From JBKHJA01 sp046538375 (GTDB taxonomy: Bacteria; Acidobacteriota; Aminicenantia; Aminicenantales; Aminicenantaceae), in contig JBKHJA010000001.1 of the NCBI GenBank assembly GCA_046538375.1, positions 1-59,189 of the forward strand: a DNA stretch of 59,189 nt. Direction: 5' to 3'. The notes under the pieces were generated by a model that did no database searches, was not told where the DNA came from, and saw only the letters and a list, made by a program, of their open reading frames with translations. The translations under genes and the position numbers were made by a program. This document shows positions 42,081 to 51,783 of the stretch, one piece after another. Position 1 is the first letter of the stretch, and each line of letters starts with the position of its first letter.

Positions 42081-44756
42081 TTAGTAATCGATGCGTACGC
42101 CGAACTGGAAGCGTCTTGGGGATCCTGCGACGGTCGGATTTCCGAAATCAAGTGTATCATATCGGAAGAAAACATCCTGGAAGTTGTTCCTGTTGGTTAC
42201 ATTGTAGATCTCGCCAAAGAGCTGGAGGCGGAACCGACTGATTTGGATGAACTTAGAAGTTCTCACGTTGAGATAGAATTGGTCAAATCCCCGCCTGGCA
42301 TTGCGGTGTTCGTCGACTAAATCCCAGTTCTTTCCGTCCAGGTTGATGTCGGTTTTGTAGAAGGCGCTCCAGGGAAGGGCAGATCTGTAGTAGGCAAGCC
42401 CGCTGAGCTGGAAACCCAAAGGCAGATCCACGATACCCATCACGGCCAACCTGTGGGTGGCATCATAATTGTTCGGACCGTACATCTTCTCCCAGCGGTC
42501 AGGCTCATTGTCGTAGGTTCCAGTCTGTTCGGTCTCCACATCTGACCAGGACCGGCTCAGAGTGTAAGCGATATCCAGAGACCAGCCGTGGGAGTACCTT
42601 TTGGACAAGGTAACATACAGGGCCTTGTAATCGCTCTGGCCGTTCATCCTGAAGACATAGATATCTGCCTTGGACATATCCGGGCGCAAATATCCGGTAC
42701 CCGGAATAACAGCGTTGTCGTTTTCAATCCGGCTGAACTTGTGCCCTCTGGACCAGACCAGGTCAAAGGCAACGGAAAAATCGGTGATGAATTCCCTCTG
42801 GAAGCCCAGAGTGGTCTGGACAGTGTAGGGAGCCACAGAATCTGGCTCACCCTTGTATTTGGTGAGCGGGGGTTCCATGGAAGGCCCGGAAATAAAAGGA
42901 TTAGGCACAGAAGGATCAGGATAACCGGGAAAAAAGATGTACTGGATAACCAGCTGGTCCATGATCCCGATGAGAAGCCCCAGGTTCAACTGAGGATTCT
43001 GGGAGTAGGTCCCGATCCCGCCTCTGATGGCTGTCCTTCCGTCTCCGATGGGGTCGAAGCTGAAGCCGAAGCGGGGGTTGAAGTGGCGGATGTTGGTGTT
43101 ATCAATATCTATGAATTGGACGGTGTAATAGTTGTACCTTAGCCCGAAGTTGAGGGTTAACCGCTGGGAAACTTTCCAGGAATCCTGGGCAAAGATTCCC
43201 ACCTCCCAGTAAGGGCTGTCGACATCAGCGACTTGGGGAGATTTGATGAGGAGCAGGGGATAGGTGGCGGGATTGGCTGGATCAAAGGGCTCGTCTGTGG
43301 TGAAAACATAATAACCAGGGATGTACTGGTTCACATAGCCACCCAGCCAGACATAGGAGGCATCAATCCCGAACTTTATGCTGTGGTCTCCCAGAAAGAG
43401 GCTTAAATTGTCCACGAACTGGTACCGGTTTTCTGCGATTTCCTGAGGGAGGTTTCCGAAAGCACCGAAGTAGCCCGAGGGTCTCTGGATAAAATAACTG
43501 TCGTCATCATAGGGCGAATGGTAGCCGTACCAGTTTCGGGAAAAGAATGCTCTGACCTCGTTCATGGAGTTATCAGAGGGATAGTAGGTCCAGTTGAACT
43601 GAAACTCGTGGGTGTATTCATTGTGGTTGAAGCTTGTCGATTTTGTGAACATTCCACCATAGCAGAAATCATTGAGGTCCGGTTTGTCCAAGGTGTAACG
43701 GAAGAAAATAAGGTTTTTTTCGCTGAACTGGTAGTTGAATTTGGCTAAAATCTGGTTCCGGGTTTGATCATAAGGTATGGTTTCTTTGGGGACCAGAGGA
43801 GAAGTGATGGTGTTGTACTCCGTATGAGAAACGCCTTCATAAAGAAGGAAGAAGTGGGCCTTATCTTTCTTGAGCGGCCCCCCGATGAAACCTGAATAGT
43901 TGTAGTGGTCAAAAGGTGCTTTTTCGTACTCGTCTTTGCTTAGTTCTCGGCCTTCATACTTTTCATGCTTGACAAAGTAATTCACATCATCAAACACCTC
44001 ATCACGGTAGAAAAAAGCCAGCCGTCCACGAAAATCGTTTGTTCCTGAGCGGGTGATGGCGCTGCGGATCATGCCGCTGGCATTCCCGTATTCGGCCTCG
44101 TACTGGTTGGTCATGACCCGGAATTCCTGGATGGCATCAGCCGGAATCTGTGACCGGGTGGTGTTTCTTCCTACCCATTCGTTGGAGATTCCGTCGGTCA
44201 GAATCTCTTCACTTCCCAGGGGCTGGGCATTGGAGCGAGAACCAGCCGTGCCTGCTTTTATGAGAGTCAGATCACCGAAATCTCGATCCAAAAGCGGCAG
44301 TGAGTCGATTTTTACCCGATCCACCACAGCACTGACCTCAGATTTGGTCACCTCCACCATGGGCGATTCAGCGGTAACAGTCACTTCTTCCTCTAGAGCT
44401 GCCGGAGATAAAGTGAAATCAATGGTCAATCGTGCTCCCACACTGAAGCTCATTCCTTTTTTGGTTTTGGTGGTGAATCCAGCCAGACTGACTTCTATTT
44501 CATATTTTCCTGGCTGGAGTCCGGAGATGATATACCGTCCATCAGGTTGAGTGGTGGTGCTTTTTGTGTAACCTGTTTCTGTGTTCCGAGTAGTGACGCT
44601 GGCTCCTGGCAAAAATGCTCCCTCCTCATCGGTGACTGTTCCCTGCACTGTAACCAAGGTGGTTTGGGCGATGGATTTTCCGTTCATAAGAAAGCAAGCA
44701 GCAAGGATAAAGGTTAGACAGAGTAAGATGTTTTTTGCTTGCTTGAAATGATTCAT
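42081..44756 (-). CDS. TonB-dependent outer-membrane receptor with carboxypeptidase-regulatory-like domain
   Basis: An 891-residue receptor: signal peptide (about 1-30), a CarboxypepD_reg domain (about 36-120, VQGTVTDEEGAFLPGASV), a plug domain with SAVVDRVKIDSLPLLDRD and FRVMTNQYEAEYGNASG, and a long 22-strand-type barrel with many Tyr/Phe-rich strands ending in QFGVRIDY, whose terminal aromatic is needed for insertion. No clear TonB box is seen between reg and plug. This Oar-like arrangement is abundant in Acidobacteria and relatives and is used for large-substrate or peptide uptake. It follows the GntR gene with an 83-base gap. Confidence 0.93.
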   Translation of the reverse strand: MNHFKQAKNILLCLTFILAACFLMNGKSIAQTTLVTVQGTVTDEEGAFLPGASVTTRNTETGYTKSTTTQPDGRYIISGLQPGKYEIEVSLAGFTTKTKKGMSFSVGARLTIDFTLSPAALEEEVTVTAESPMVEVTKSEVSAVVDRVKIDSLPLLDRDFGDLTLIKAGTAGSRSNAQPLGSEEILTDGISNEWVGRNTTRSQIPADAIQEFRVMTNQYEAEYGNASGMIRSAITRSGTNDFRGRLAFFYRDEVFDDVNYFVKHEKYEGRELSKDEYEKAPFDHYNYSGFIGGPLKKDKAHFFLLYEGVSHTEYNTITSPLVPKETIPYDQTRNQILAKFNYQFSEKNLIFFRYTLDKPDLNDFCYGGMFTKSTSFNHNEYTHEFQFNWTYYPSDNSMNEVRAFFSRNWYGYHSPYDDDSYFIQRPSGYFGAFGNLPQEIAENRYQFVDNLSLFLGDHSIKFGIDASYVWLGGYVNQYIPGYYVFTTDEPFDPANPATYPLLLIKSPQVADVDSPYWEVGIFAQDSWKVSQRLTLNFGLRYNYYTVQFIDIDNTNIRHFNPRFGFSFDPIGDGRTAIRGGIGTYSQNPQLNLGLLIGIMDQLVIQYIFFPGYPDPSVPNPFISGPSMEPPLTKYKGEPDSVAPYTVQTTLGFQREFITDFSVAFDLVWSRGHKFSRIENDNAVIPGTGYLRPDMSKADIYVFRMNGQSDYKALYVTLSKRYSHGWSLDIAYTLSRSWSDVETEQTGTYDNEPDRWEKMYGPNNYDATHRLAVMGIVDLPLGFQLSGLAYYRSALPWSAFYKTDINLDGKNWDLVDEHRNARRGFDQFYLNVRTSKFIQISRFRLQLFGEIYNVTNRNNFQDVFFRYDTLDFGNPTVAGSPRRFQFGVRIDY

Positions 44757-44839
44757 TGATCCCCTCCTTCTAATAATAATTTTTCTTTTCTTGATTGAAT
44801 CGTCTCCTCAAATTATCCTTTTTCTATCACCTCCTTTCT

Positions 44840-45532
44840 CTATTTTTTTGTAGAAGCCGTTTTCTCTTCACCTAAAAATCCTTTTCCCCAATGAGAAAGA
44901 AGAATTTTTTTCAGTGATTTATCATCTCTCTTTTCAACGGCCTTTATCAAATCCAGGTGATCTTTATGAGATTGATTGAGCCAGGCACGGTTATCAGTAA
45001 GCAGAAGAAGCTGGTTGGCGTAAAATAAACATTTTTCCGTCATATTCACCAGGGTTTGATAAAGAAGATTATTCCCGCACAGGCTCCATAACTTGTCATG
45101 AATCTTCATGTTTTGTTTAAAGTAGGGAACAATTTTTTTCTGTTTGTAATAATAGTTTAATTTTTTGGTCCATTTTTTGAGTTCCGTTATATCCTTATCG
45201 GATAAAGTCTTCAGAGATTTTTCCGTGGCAAAGGTATCGAGAATCCTCATGAGTTCAAAGAGTTCTTTGATTTCTTCCAGTGTTGCTGATGCCACCACCA
45301 CCTCTTTTCTCGAATTTATGATAATGTATTGTTCTGCTGAAAGTCTCTGAAAAGCCTCCCTTACAGGAGTGGTGCTCACCTTGAAGAGCTCTGCGATTTC
45401 TTTTTCCTGGATCCTTTGATTGGGACTGAGTTTTCCCTCCATAATGGCGTTCTTGAGGTATTTGTAGAGAGTTTCGCTGATGGTGGTGGGAATCCCTGAA
45501 ATTTTCATTTCCCCTGACCCGCCTATTTTCAT
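44840..45532 (-). CDS. GntR-family transcriptional regulator, FCD (FadR) subfamily
   Basis: The N-terminal winged helix-turn-helix (about 15-80) shows NAIMEGKLSPNQRIQEKEIA and VSTTPVREAFQRLS, typical for GntR. The C-terminal helical FCD effector domain (about 90-220) keeps the His/Asp metal-site residues, such as HDKLW and SHKDHLDLI. The length of 230 residues fits. It may control the receptor gene downstream and the divergent symporter operon at 45882; the palindromic promoter region between them supports autoregulation. Confidence 0.9.
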   Translation of the reverse strand: MKIGGSGEMKISGIPTTISETLYKYLKNAIMEGKLSPNQRIQEKEIAELFKVSTTPVREAFQRLSAEQYIIINSRKEVVVASATLEEIKELFELMRILDTFATEKSLKTLSDKDITELKKWTKKLNYYYKQKKIVPYFKQNMKIHDKLWSLCGNNLLYQTLVNMTEKCLFYANQLLLLTDNRAWLNQSHKDHLDLIKAVEKRDDKSLKKILLSHWGKGFLGEEKTASTKK

Positions 45533-45539
45533 AATACAG

Positions 45540-45557
45540 TATATATGATATAAACCA
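45540..45557. promoter_or_regulatory. Possible GntR operator
   Basis: An AT-rich dyad TATG-N8-CATA, with a nested TATATGATATA, lies between the gntR -10 box and its start codon. It is suited to autoregulation by the FCD-type GntR, but it does not match the FadR consensus closely. Confidence 0.35.
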
Positions 45558-45566
45558 TATTTGCCT

Positions 45567-45595
45567 TTATGCTAAAAAACTCAATCCTGGTTGTC
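45567..45595 (-). promoter_or_regulatory. Putative gntR promoter
   Basis: TTGACA (45590-45595) and TAGCAT (45567-45572) are spaced by 17 bases on the minus strand. Confidence 0.55.
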
Positions 45596-45881
45596 AAGCT
45601 TTTTTTGGTTTGGTTGGTTTGGAATCTCAAGTGGCTTCTAAGGCCATCCCCTAATAATGAAAAGATGGGATACAAAAAAAATTGGGTGAGCTCCACAGGA
45701 ATAAGTAATTTTGACATCCGATTTTCCTTGTGCTAATAGATTCTAAAATTGCAGACAAAGATATGCTTAAGCATTGGTGATGCCTTCAGCATCAACCGGT
45801 CTATTTTTATGACTTATTCATAGAGAGATATATGCAGGCCTGAACGGAAAAAAACCAGTATTTTAGCCAAAGGAGGATGGA

Positions 45882-46148
45882 ATGAAATTCTTCGAAGATC
45901 CAAGAGCCAAAGCTGGCCGCAAGGGATTTGCCTTAGCCTGGATTTACTTCACCATCTATGTTGCGGTCATCATGGTCCTGTCATTTACCCTGGGGAATAA
46001 ACCTTATGTGTGGGGATTGCCCCGATGGGTGGCCATAGGGAATGTGGTGATTCCTGTTGTGTTTGTGGGGTTGTTGATCTGGGTGGTGGAAAAATTAATG
46101 CCCGATATTCCACTGACAGATAGCGAAGATTCGGAGAAAGAAGAATGA
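45882..46148 (+). CDS. Small membrane subunit of sodium/solute symporter, YhdT-like (DUF997)
   Basis: An 88-residue protein with two predicted spans (about 18-38 and 50-68) and a charged C-terminal tail. The order small DUF997 protein then a sodium:solute symporter is the same as yhdT-panF in enterobacteria. KAGRKGFALAWIYFTIY and GLPRWVAIGNVV fit that family. The stop overlaps the next start by ATGA, showing coupled translation. It probably helps assemble or stabilise the symporter. Confidence 0.75.
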   Translation: MKFFEDPRAKAGRKGFALAWIYFTIYVAVIMVLSFTLGNKPYVWGLPRWVAIGNVVIPVVFVGLLIWVVEKLMPDIPLTDSEDSEKEE

Positions 46149-47617
46149 ACCCTGCCGCCATCTCCTTTTTGGCTTACACCGCCATCCTGGTGGCCATCGG
46201 CATATGGTCCTACCGGATTGTGGAGAAGGTGCCCATCTCCAAATACGAACAGGAATTCTATGCCGCTGGCAGGGGACTGGGAGGGATCATCGTGGCCTTG
46301 ATCATCGCCGGAGGATTGGCCAGCGCGGGCACTTTTATCGCCGGGCCCGGGATGTGCTATGCCTACGGATATTCTTGGGTATTGATGAACAATTTCCAGG
46401 TATTCATGAACCTGATGCTGCTGGCTCCCATAGGTATTGGAGTGGGGATAGTGGCCCGCAGAGTCAATGCCGTTACTTACTTGGATATATTTAGAGCCAG
46501 ATACCAATCCAAAGCCATAATAATCATGCTGGCCATACTGGTGACGGTGTTCCTGCTTCCTTACATGGCCACACAGTTTGTGGGAGCGGCCAGAGTGATT
46601 GCCCAGATGACAGGGATGGGATATTTTCCTTCCCTGGCTCTTGGATCACTGGTGGTTTTGGTTTACTGTGTGTTGGGAGGTATGCGGGGAACCTCGCTGG
46701 CCACTCTCATCCAGGGCATTGTCATCACCACTGGGTGCATCCTCCTGTTCATAGGAACCATAAGGTATGCCGGCGGCTTTCAAAATTCCACAGCCATCCT
46801 TGCGGCTCATGATATAAAATTCTTGTCCCCCACCATGGGCGGACGGTTTTCGCCGGCCTTCATTTTCTCCATTGCCTGCATCACCGGCTATTTTGTGGTG
46901 GGCATGCCTCATGCCATGCTGGGGGCTCTAACCTACAGGAATTCCAGGGCTTTAAAAAGAGGGATCTGGATGGGGGGCATACTGGTTTTCCTGTGGACTC
47001 TCCTCTTATGCATGGCCGGAGTCATCGGGCGGGCCATAAAGCCTGACTTGGCAGTACCTGATGAGATCAGCCCCTGGCTGGCCATGCATGTGATGCCCGA
47101 AGCTCTGGGAGGAGTGGTCCTGGCCGGGATAGTGGCCGGCATCCAGACCACAGTGGCGGCTATGGCCATCATCATCACCTCCAGTATCGCCAGAAATCTT
47201 CTCAAAGAGCTCAATCCCCGAATATCCAGTGAGAAAGTGAAATTTGCTTCCAGATTGACCATGGGAGTTTGTTTGGCCGCGGCCATAGGCTTGGCCTTAC
47301 TGCAGCCGCCGTTGATCCAGTGGATTATATTCTTTTCCATCGGAGGGCTGGAGGCCGCCACTTTCGGACCTATACTGCTGGGAATTCTATGGAAGAGGGG
47401 AAATCAATGGGGGACCATTGCTTCCATAATCTGGGGAATGGTCATCTATGCCTTGGCAAACACAGCAGTGCCTCAAATAGGAATAGGAGGGACCCATCCC
47501 TCCCTTGTTTCGGTGGCCACTGCAGTGGTGGTTTACGTTGTGGTCAGCCTGCTGACTTCCCCTCCTTCCCGGGAAATAGCCGGGACATTCTGGGGAAAGC
47601 CCAGAAAAGCGATATAA
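46145..47617 (+). CDS. Sodium:solute symporter (SSS family), PanF-like
   Basis: A 490-residue carrier with about 13 membrane spans. FYAAGRGLGGIIVALIIAGG, GPGMCYAYGYSW and LGGMRGTSLATLIQG match the SSS family; its pairing with a YhdT-like protein points to the pantothenate-transporter (PanF) branch. Substrate cannot be read from sequence; a carboxylate or amino acid would fit the linked regulator and gamma-glutamyltransferase. It uses the sodium gradient. Confidence 0.88.
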   Translation: MNPAAISFLAYTAILVAIGIWSYRIVEKVPISKYEQEFYAAGRGLGGIIVALIIAGGLASAGTFIAGPGMCYAYGYSWVLMNNFQVFMNLMLLAPIGIGVGIVARRVNAVTYLDIFRARYQSKAIIIMLAILVTVFLLPYMATQFVGAARVIAQMTGMGYFPSLALGSLVVLVYCVLGGMRGTSLATLIQGIVITTGCILLFIGTIRYAGGFQNSTAILAAHDIKFLSPTMGGRFSPAFIFSIACITGYFVVGMPHAMLGALTYRNSRALKRGIWMGGILVFLWTLLLCMAGVIGRAIKPDLAVPDEISPWLAMHVMPEALGGVVLAGIVAGIQTTVAAMAIIITSSIARNLLKELNPRISSEKVKFASRLTMGVCLAAAIGLALLQPPLIQWIIFFSIGGLEAATFGPILLGILWKRGNQWGTIASIIWGMVIYALANTAVPQIGIGGTHPSLVSVATAVVVYVVVSLLTSPPSREIAGTFWGKPRKAI

Positions 47618-47826
47618 TATACTGCAGAATTAAAAAGACTACGCAGGATATTTGGCCGCCTTTTTGCTTGACAAGGAGAAGAGGCGGGAATAGCATTTGA
47701 GTGGGCATGTCCTATCATTCATCCCCTATGAAGTCACTGAGAGATAATTTCTTAAACTTTTCATTAAAATTCCATAGATAGAGAAATGGTATGTCCATAT
47801 CTACACCAAAGGCGAAAGGAGAAGAA

Positions 47827-49701
47827 ATGTTTTCTATCGAAATAACTTTTAAGGGCGTGGGGATTCCTGCCATGTTGCTGATCCTTCTTCCAGCTTTGAT
47901 CAGCCTAGGTTTTGGCCGAACCGAAAAGCCGGTGCTTCACGGACAGCACTGGGTGGCTGTCACCGGAAAACCTCTTGGGGCCACGGCTGGGGCCATGATC
48001 TTCCAGAAAGGAGGAAACGCCGTGGATGCCGCCTGTGCCATGCTGGGAGCTGTGTGCACCATGTATGATGCCTTGAGCTGGGGAGGGGAGACCCAGGTGT
48101 TGATTTACAATCCGGAGACCAAGAAAGTCTACGGCATCAACGCTTTGGGCGCTGCTCCCACCGGAGCAACACCTGAATTTTTCAAGAAGAAAGGGTTGGA
48201 TTACCCCCCATCATACGGGCCCCTGGCTGCGGTCACCCCAGGGACGCCTGGAGGATTGATGGTGATGCTGGCAGAATTCGGGACCATGAGCCTTAAAGAA
48301 GTTCTGGAGCCGGCCATCCACATGGCCAAAGGGTATCCCATAGAAAAACAGTTAGCGGACAGTATAGAGAGGAATAAAGAATGGATCAAGAAGTGGCCTT
48401 ATTCCAAGAAGATTCTGCTCACTCATTTGGAAGAAGAACGAGAAGCTCCTTCACCAGGGGAGATTTTCCGTCAGCTGGATCTGGCAGATACTCTGGAGAA
48501 ACTGGTAGAGGCAGAGCAGGAAGCTCTGGCCCAGGGAAAAAGCCGCAAACAAGCCATCTACGCTTCGTATGACCGCTTCTACAAAGGGGATCTTGCCCGG
48601 GAGTTCGTCCGGGGTTGCCAGGAGCAGGGAGGACTTATCACCATGGAGGATCTGGCCAAATGGAAAGTGCACATCGAAGAGCCTGTGATGACCACCTACA
48701 AAGGCATCGAAGTCTATAAGCTCACCTGCTGGGTTCAAGGACCTGTTCTCCTGCAGATGCTCAACATGCTGGAAAATTTTGACCTGAAAGCCATGGGCTA
48801 CAACACAGCCAGATACATCCATACTCTTTACCAGGTGATGAATCTGGCCTTTGCTGACCGCGATTTCTACTACGGAGATCCTTATTTTCCTCCAGAGGAA
48901 CCGATCAAGGGTCTGCTTTCCAAAGAATACGCCAAGGAGCGGATAAAGCTTATAGATTGGGAAAAGAATGATCCTGGAATCAAGCCCGGTGATCCCTATC
49001 CTTTCCAGGGAGAGAAAAATCCCTTCCTGCCTCTTCTTCAGAAGTGGACCACAGCGGGACTTATGAAACCAGAAGAATGGAGCGATCAAAAGCTGAGCGC
49101 CTTTGAGAAAGACTTTGAAGCGGGAACCACTTCCATCCAGGCAGCCGATGATAAGGGATGGGTGGTTTCAGCCACTCCCAGCGGGGGATGGATACCGGCC
49201 TGTGTCGCGGGCAGAACAGGCATTGCGATGAGCCAGCGCATGCAGAGCTTTGTCCTGGATGAGGCCAAAAATCCTTTCAACGTGGTAGCTCCAGGAAAGA
49301 GGCCCCGGGCCACCTTGACTCCCAGCCTGGCTTTGAAAGACGGACGGCCCTTCCTGTCCTTTGCCGTCCAGGGAGGAGACACTCAGGATCAAAACATGCT
49401 GCAGTTCTTTTTGAACGTGGTGGAGTTCGGGATGAATGTCCAGCAGGCCTGTGAGGCTCCCAACATAGTCAGCTACCAGATGCAGAGCTCATTCGGAAAA
49501 CATGAAGCCTTCCCCGGAAAGCTGCACCTCCACGAAGAGGTTCCACCCTGGGTGAGAGAGAAGCTGCAGAAGATGGGTTACAAGCTGGACTACAGAAAGT
49601 ACACCTCTGGACCCATCAATGCGATTTTCTTTGACTGGAAGCACAGCACTTTCTGGGGAGGTTCAAGCAATTACGGCGAGGATTACGGGATTGCCTGGTA
49701 G
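47827..49701 (+). CDS. ggt-like: Gamma-glutamyltransferase-family hydrolase
   Basis: A 624-residue N-terminal-nucleophile hydrolase with an N-terminal hydrophobic signal. GGNAVDAACA and GVPG-like TPGTPGGLM are GGT motifs in the large subunit. The autoprocessing site is T434 or T435 in EAGTTSIQ, leaving a small subunit of about 190 residues with SATPSGGW and GKRPRATLTPS. I prefer the ATG at 47827, with AGGAG six bases upstream, over one 12 codons earlier. It would cleave gamma-glutamyl bonds outside the cell; release of cysteinylglycine or 5-oxoproline precursors links it to the peptide-use theme. Confidence 0.9.
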   Translation: MFSIEITFKGVGIPAMLLILLPALISLGFGRTEKPVLHGQHWVAVTGKPLGATAGAMIFQKGGNAVDAACAMLGAVCTMYDALSWGGETQVLIYNPETKKVYGINALGAAPTGATPEFFKKKGLDYPPSYGPLAAVTPGTPGGLMVMLAEFGTMSLKEVLEPAIHMAKGYPIEKQLADSIERNKEWIKKWPYSKKILLTHLEEEREAPSPGEIFRQLDLADTLEKLVEAEQEALAQGKSRKQAIYASYDRFYKGDLAREFVRGCQEQGGLITMEDLAKWKVHIEEPVMTTYKGIEVYKLTCWVQGPVLLQMLNMLENFDLKAMGYNTARYIHTLYQVMNLAFADRDFYYGDPYFPPEEPIKGLLSKEYAKERIKLIDWEKNDPGIKPGDPYPFQGEKNPFLPLLQKWTTAGLMKPEEWSDQKLSAFEKDFEAGTTSIQAADDKGWVVSATPSGGWIPACVAGRTGIAMSQRMQSFVLDEAKNPFNVVAPGKRPRATLTPSLALKDGRPFLSFAVQGGDTQDQNMLQFFLNVVEFGMNVQQACEAPNIVSYQMQSSFGKHEAFPGKLHLHEEVPPWVREKLQKMGYKLDYRKYTSGPINAIFFDWKHSTFWGGSSNYGEDYGIAW

Positions 49702-49827
49702 ATGCAGATGACCCCGGGCCAGTTTCTATAATATATGTATCTCCTATCTTTTGTTTCTGGATTCAATGGTAAGAAATAGGGAGCAGGAATATAAAAAATA
49801 GAACCGTCCCCGTTAAAAGGAGGGAAA

Positions 49828-51768
49828 ATGAAAAAGCGGCTGTTATTCATTCTTATTTTTCTTCTGGCTTTAAGCCAACTTCATTTTGCCAGCTCAGCCA
49901 AACATATTGTCCACTATCAGATAAAGGCTAAGCTCCTTCCGGATGAGAAAGCGGTTGCCGGAGAGGAAACCCTGACCTGGCTCAATGATTCAGAAGAGTT
50001 GATTTCAGAGCTTCAATTCCATCTTTATTTGAATGCATTCAAGAACAACCGCACCACTTTTATGAAGGAAAGCAAAGGGGCTCATCGCGGGTTTAAGCTG
50101 GGCGAGGAGAACTGGGGCTACATAGAGATAAAGAATATTCAGGTCAAGAATGGTCCTGATTTAACTTCCACCATGGAGTACATCCAGCCCGATGATGGAA
50201 ACAAGGCTGATCAGACGGTGATGAAGGTCACTCTTCCTGAGCCGGTTCCACCTCAGGAAAAGATAACGCTTGATATTGAATTCTACTCCAAATTGCCCAA
50301 AGTGTTCGCCCGCTCCGGTTTTTATGATGATTTTTTTATGGTGGCTCAGTGGTTCCCCAAAATCGGCGTGCTGTGGAATGGAGAGTGGAACTGCCACCAG
50401 TATCACCGCAACACCGAATATTTTGCAGATTATGGAGTTTATGAAGTCAGCATCACTGCTCCGGAGAAATATGTGGTGGGAGCCACCGGAAGAAGAATCC
50501 AGGAGATTCACACCCAAAAGGGGACAAAAACCTATACCTATTATCAGGAAGATGTTCACGATTTTGCCTGGACAGCCAGTCCAGACTTCGTGGAATTCAG
50601 GGAAAGATTCACCTTGGATGATCCTTCTGTGGATACAGAAATAATCCTGCTTGTCCACCGCAGTCATCTGAACCACAAGCAAAGATACCTCAGTGCTTTA
50701 AAGAACGGGATCGAATTCTACAGCCAGAACTATGGGGCCTATCCCTACTCCACTATCACTCTGGTCGACCCTGCGCCTGGAGCGGCTGGAGCCGGAGGAA
50801 TGGAATATCCTACCTTATTCACTGCCGGGACCATGTGGTGGCTGCCCCAGGGATTGCTGATGCCGGAAATGGTCACCATTCACGAATTCGGCCACAATTA
50901 CTGGTACGGCCTGATTGGCTCCAATGAGTTTGAGGAAGCCTGGCTCGATGAAGGATTCAACACTTATTCTGAGATCAAGGCCATGGCCAGATATTATGGA
51001 GAAGAGAGTTCCATGATTGATTTTCTGGGGCTCAAGTTGAGCGATTTTGTCCTGCAGAGGGCTCAGGTCATAGCCATCGGGAAAATGGATCCTGTTTTGA
51101 AGAATTCATGGGAGTATTACAGCAGCGGAAGCTACAGTGTCAACACTTATCCCAAAGCCGCTCTGATGCTCTTGACCCTGGAGAAGTATGTGGGGCAGAA
51201 GCTTATGTCAGAAATCATGAGAACATATTTTGAGAGATGGAAATTCAAGCACCCCACTTCTCAAGATTTCGTCAAGGTGGCAGAGGAAGTCAGCGGACAG
51301 GATTTGAGCTGGTTTTTCCAGCAGTTTCTCCACAGTCCGGGAAAACTGGATTATGCGGTGGGGAAAGTGAGTTCAGAAGAAGTCAAGGAAGCCAGAGGGA
51401 TATTTGATAAAAAGCGGAAACAAGAAGATGAGCCTGAAGGAAAGGACAAACAGGAGAAAGTCTACAGAAATGAAGTGGTGGTGGTGAGAAAGGGAGAGTT
51501 GATCTTTCCCCAACACATCCTGGTCATTTTTGAAAATGGCGAGAAAATCCATGAGAAATGGGATGGAAAGGAAAGATGGAAAAGGTTTGTCTATGGCAGG
51601 CCTTATAAGCTTGAATCAGCCCAAATCGACCCGGAAAATAAAGTGGTCCTGGATGTGAATTACACCAACAATTCCCGCCTTCTTAAATCCAGAAAGCTTT
51701 CCCCGCTGAAGTTTGCGCTGAATTTGATGTTCGGGTTTCAAAATATTCTTTCCTGTGTTTCTTTTTGA
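49828..51768 (+). CDS. M1-family zinc aminopeptidase, exported
   Basis: A 646-residue peptidase with a signal peptide (about 1-23). The zinc site is H352-E-F-G-H356 with E375 exactly 19 residues later in NEFEEAWLDEG, the M1 spacing. The N-terminal beta-saddle domain has LDIEFYSKLP and the exopeptidase GAMEN motif appears as GGMEY in GAGGMEYPT. A lysine-rich insert lies near residue 530. It overlaps nothing but lies in a run with the membrane protein that follows after 15 bases. Confidence 0.93.
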   Translation: MKKRLLFILIFLLALSQLHFASSAKHIVHYQIKAKLLPDEKAVAGEETLTWLNDSEELISELQFHLYLNAFKNNRTTFMKESKGAHRGFKLGEENWGYIEIKNIQVKNGPDLTSTMEYIQPDDGNKADQTVMKVTLPEPVPPQEKITLDIEFYSKLPKVFARSGFYDDFFMVAQWFPKIGVLWNGEWNCHQYHRNTEYFADYGVYEVSITAPEKYVVGATGRRIQEIHTQKGTKTYTYYQEDVHDFAWTASPDFVEFRERFTLDDPSVDTEIILLVHRSHLNHKQRYLSALKNGIEFYSQNYGAYPYSTITLVDPAPGAAGAGGMEYPTLFTAGTMWWLPQGLLMPEMVTIHEFGHNYWYGLIGSNEFEEAWLDEGFNTYSEIKAMARYYGEESSMIDFLGLKLSDFVLQRAQVIAIGKMDPVLKNSWEYYSSGSYSVNTYPKAALMLLTLEKYVGQKLMSEIMRTYFERWKFKHPTSQDFVKVAEEVSGQDLSWFFQQFLHSPGKLDYAVGKVSSEEVKEARGIFDKKRKQEDEPEGKDKQEKVYRNEVVVVRKGELIFPQHILVIFENGEKIHEKWDGKERWKRFVYGRPYKLESAQIDPENKVVLDVNYTNNSRLLKSRKLSPLKFALNLMFGFQNILSCVSF

Positions 51769-51783
51769 GGGAAGGAGGAAGGG

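Larger units (their letters stand above)
45533..45881. other. Divergent control region between gntR and symporter operon
   Basis: The left part holds the gntR promoter and a possible operator. The right 250 bases contain a short hairpin (GATGC/GCATC at 45779-45793) and the AGGAGG site of the small symporter subunit. I found no convincing promoter for the rightward operon and no gene. Confidence 0.45.
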
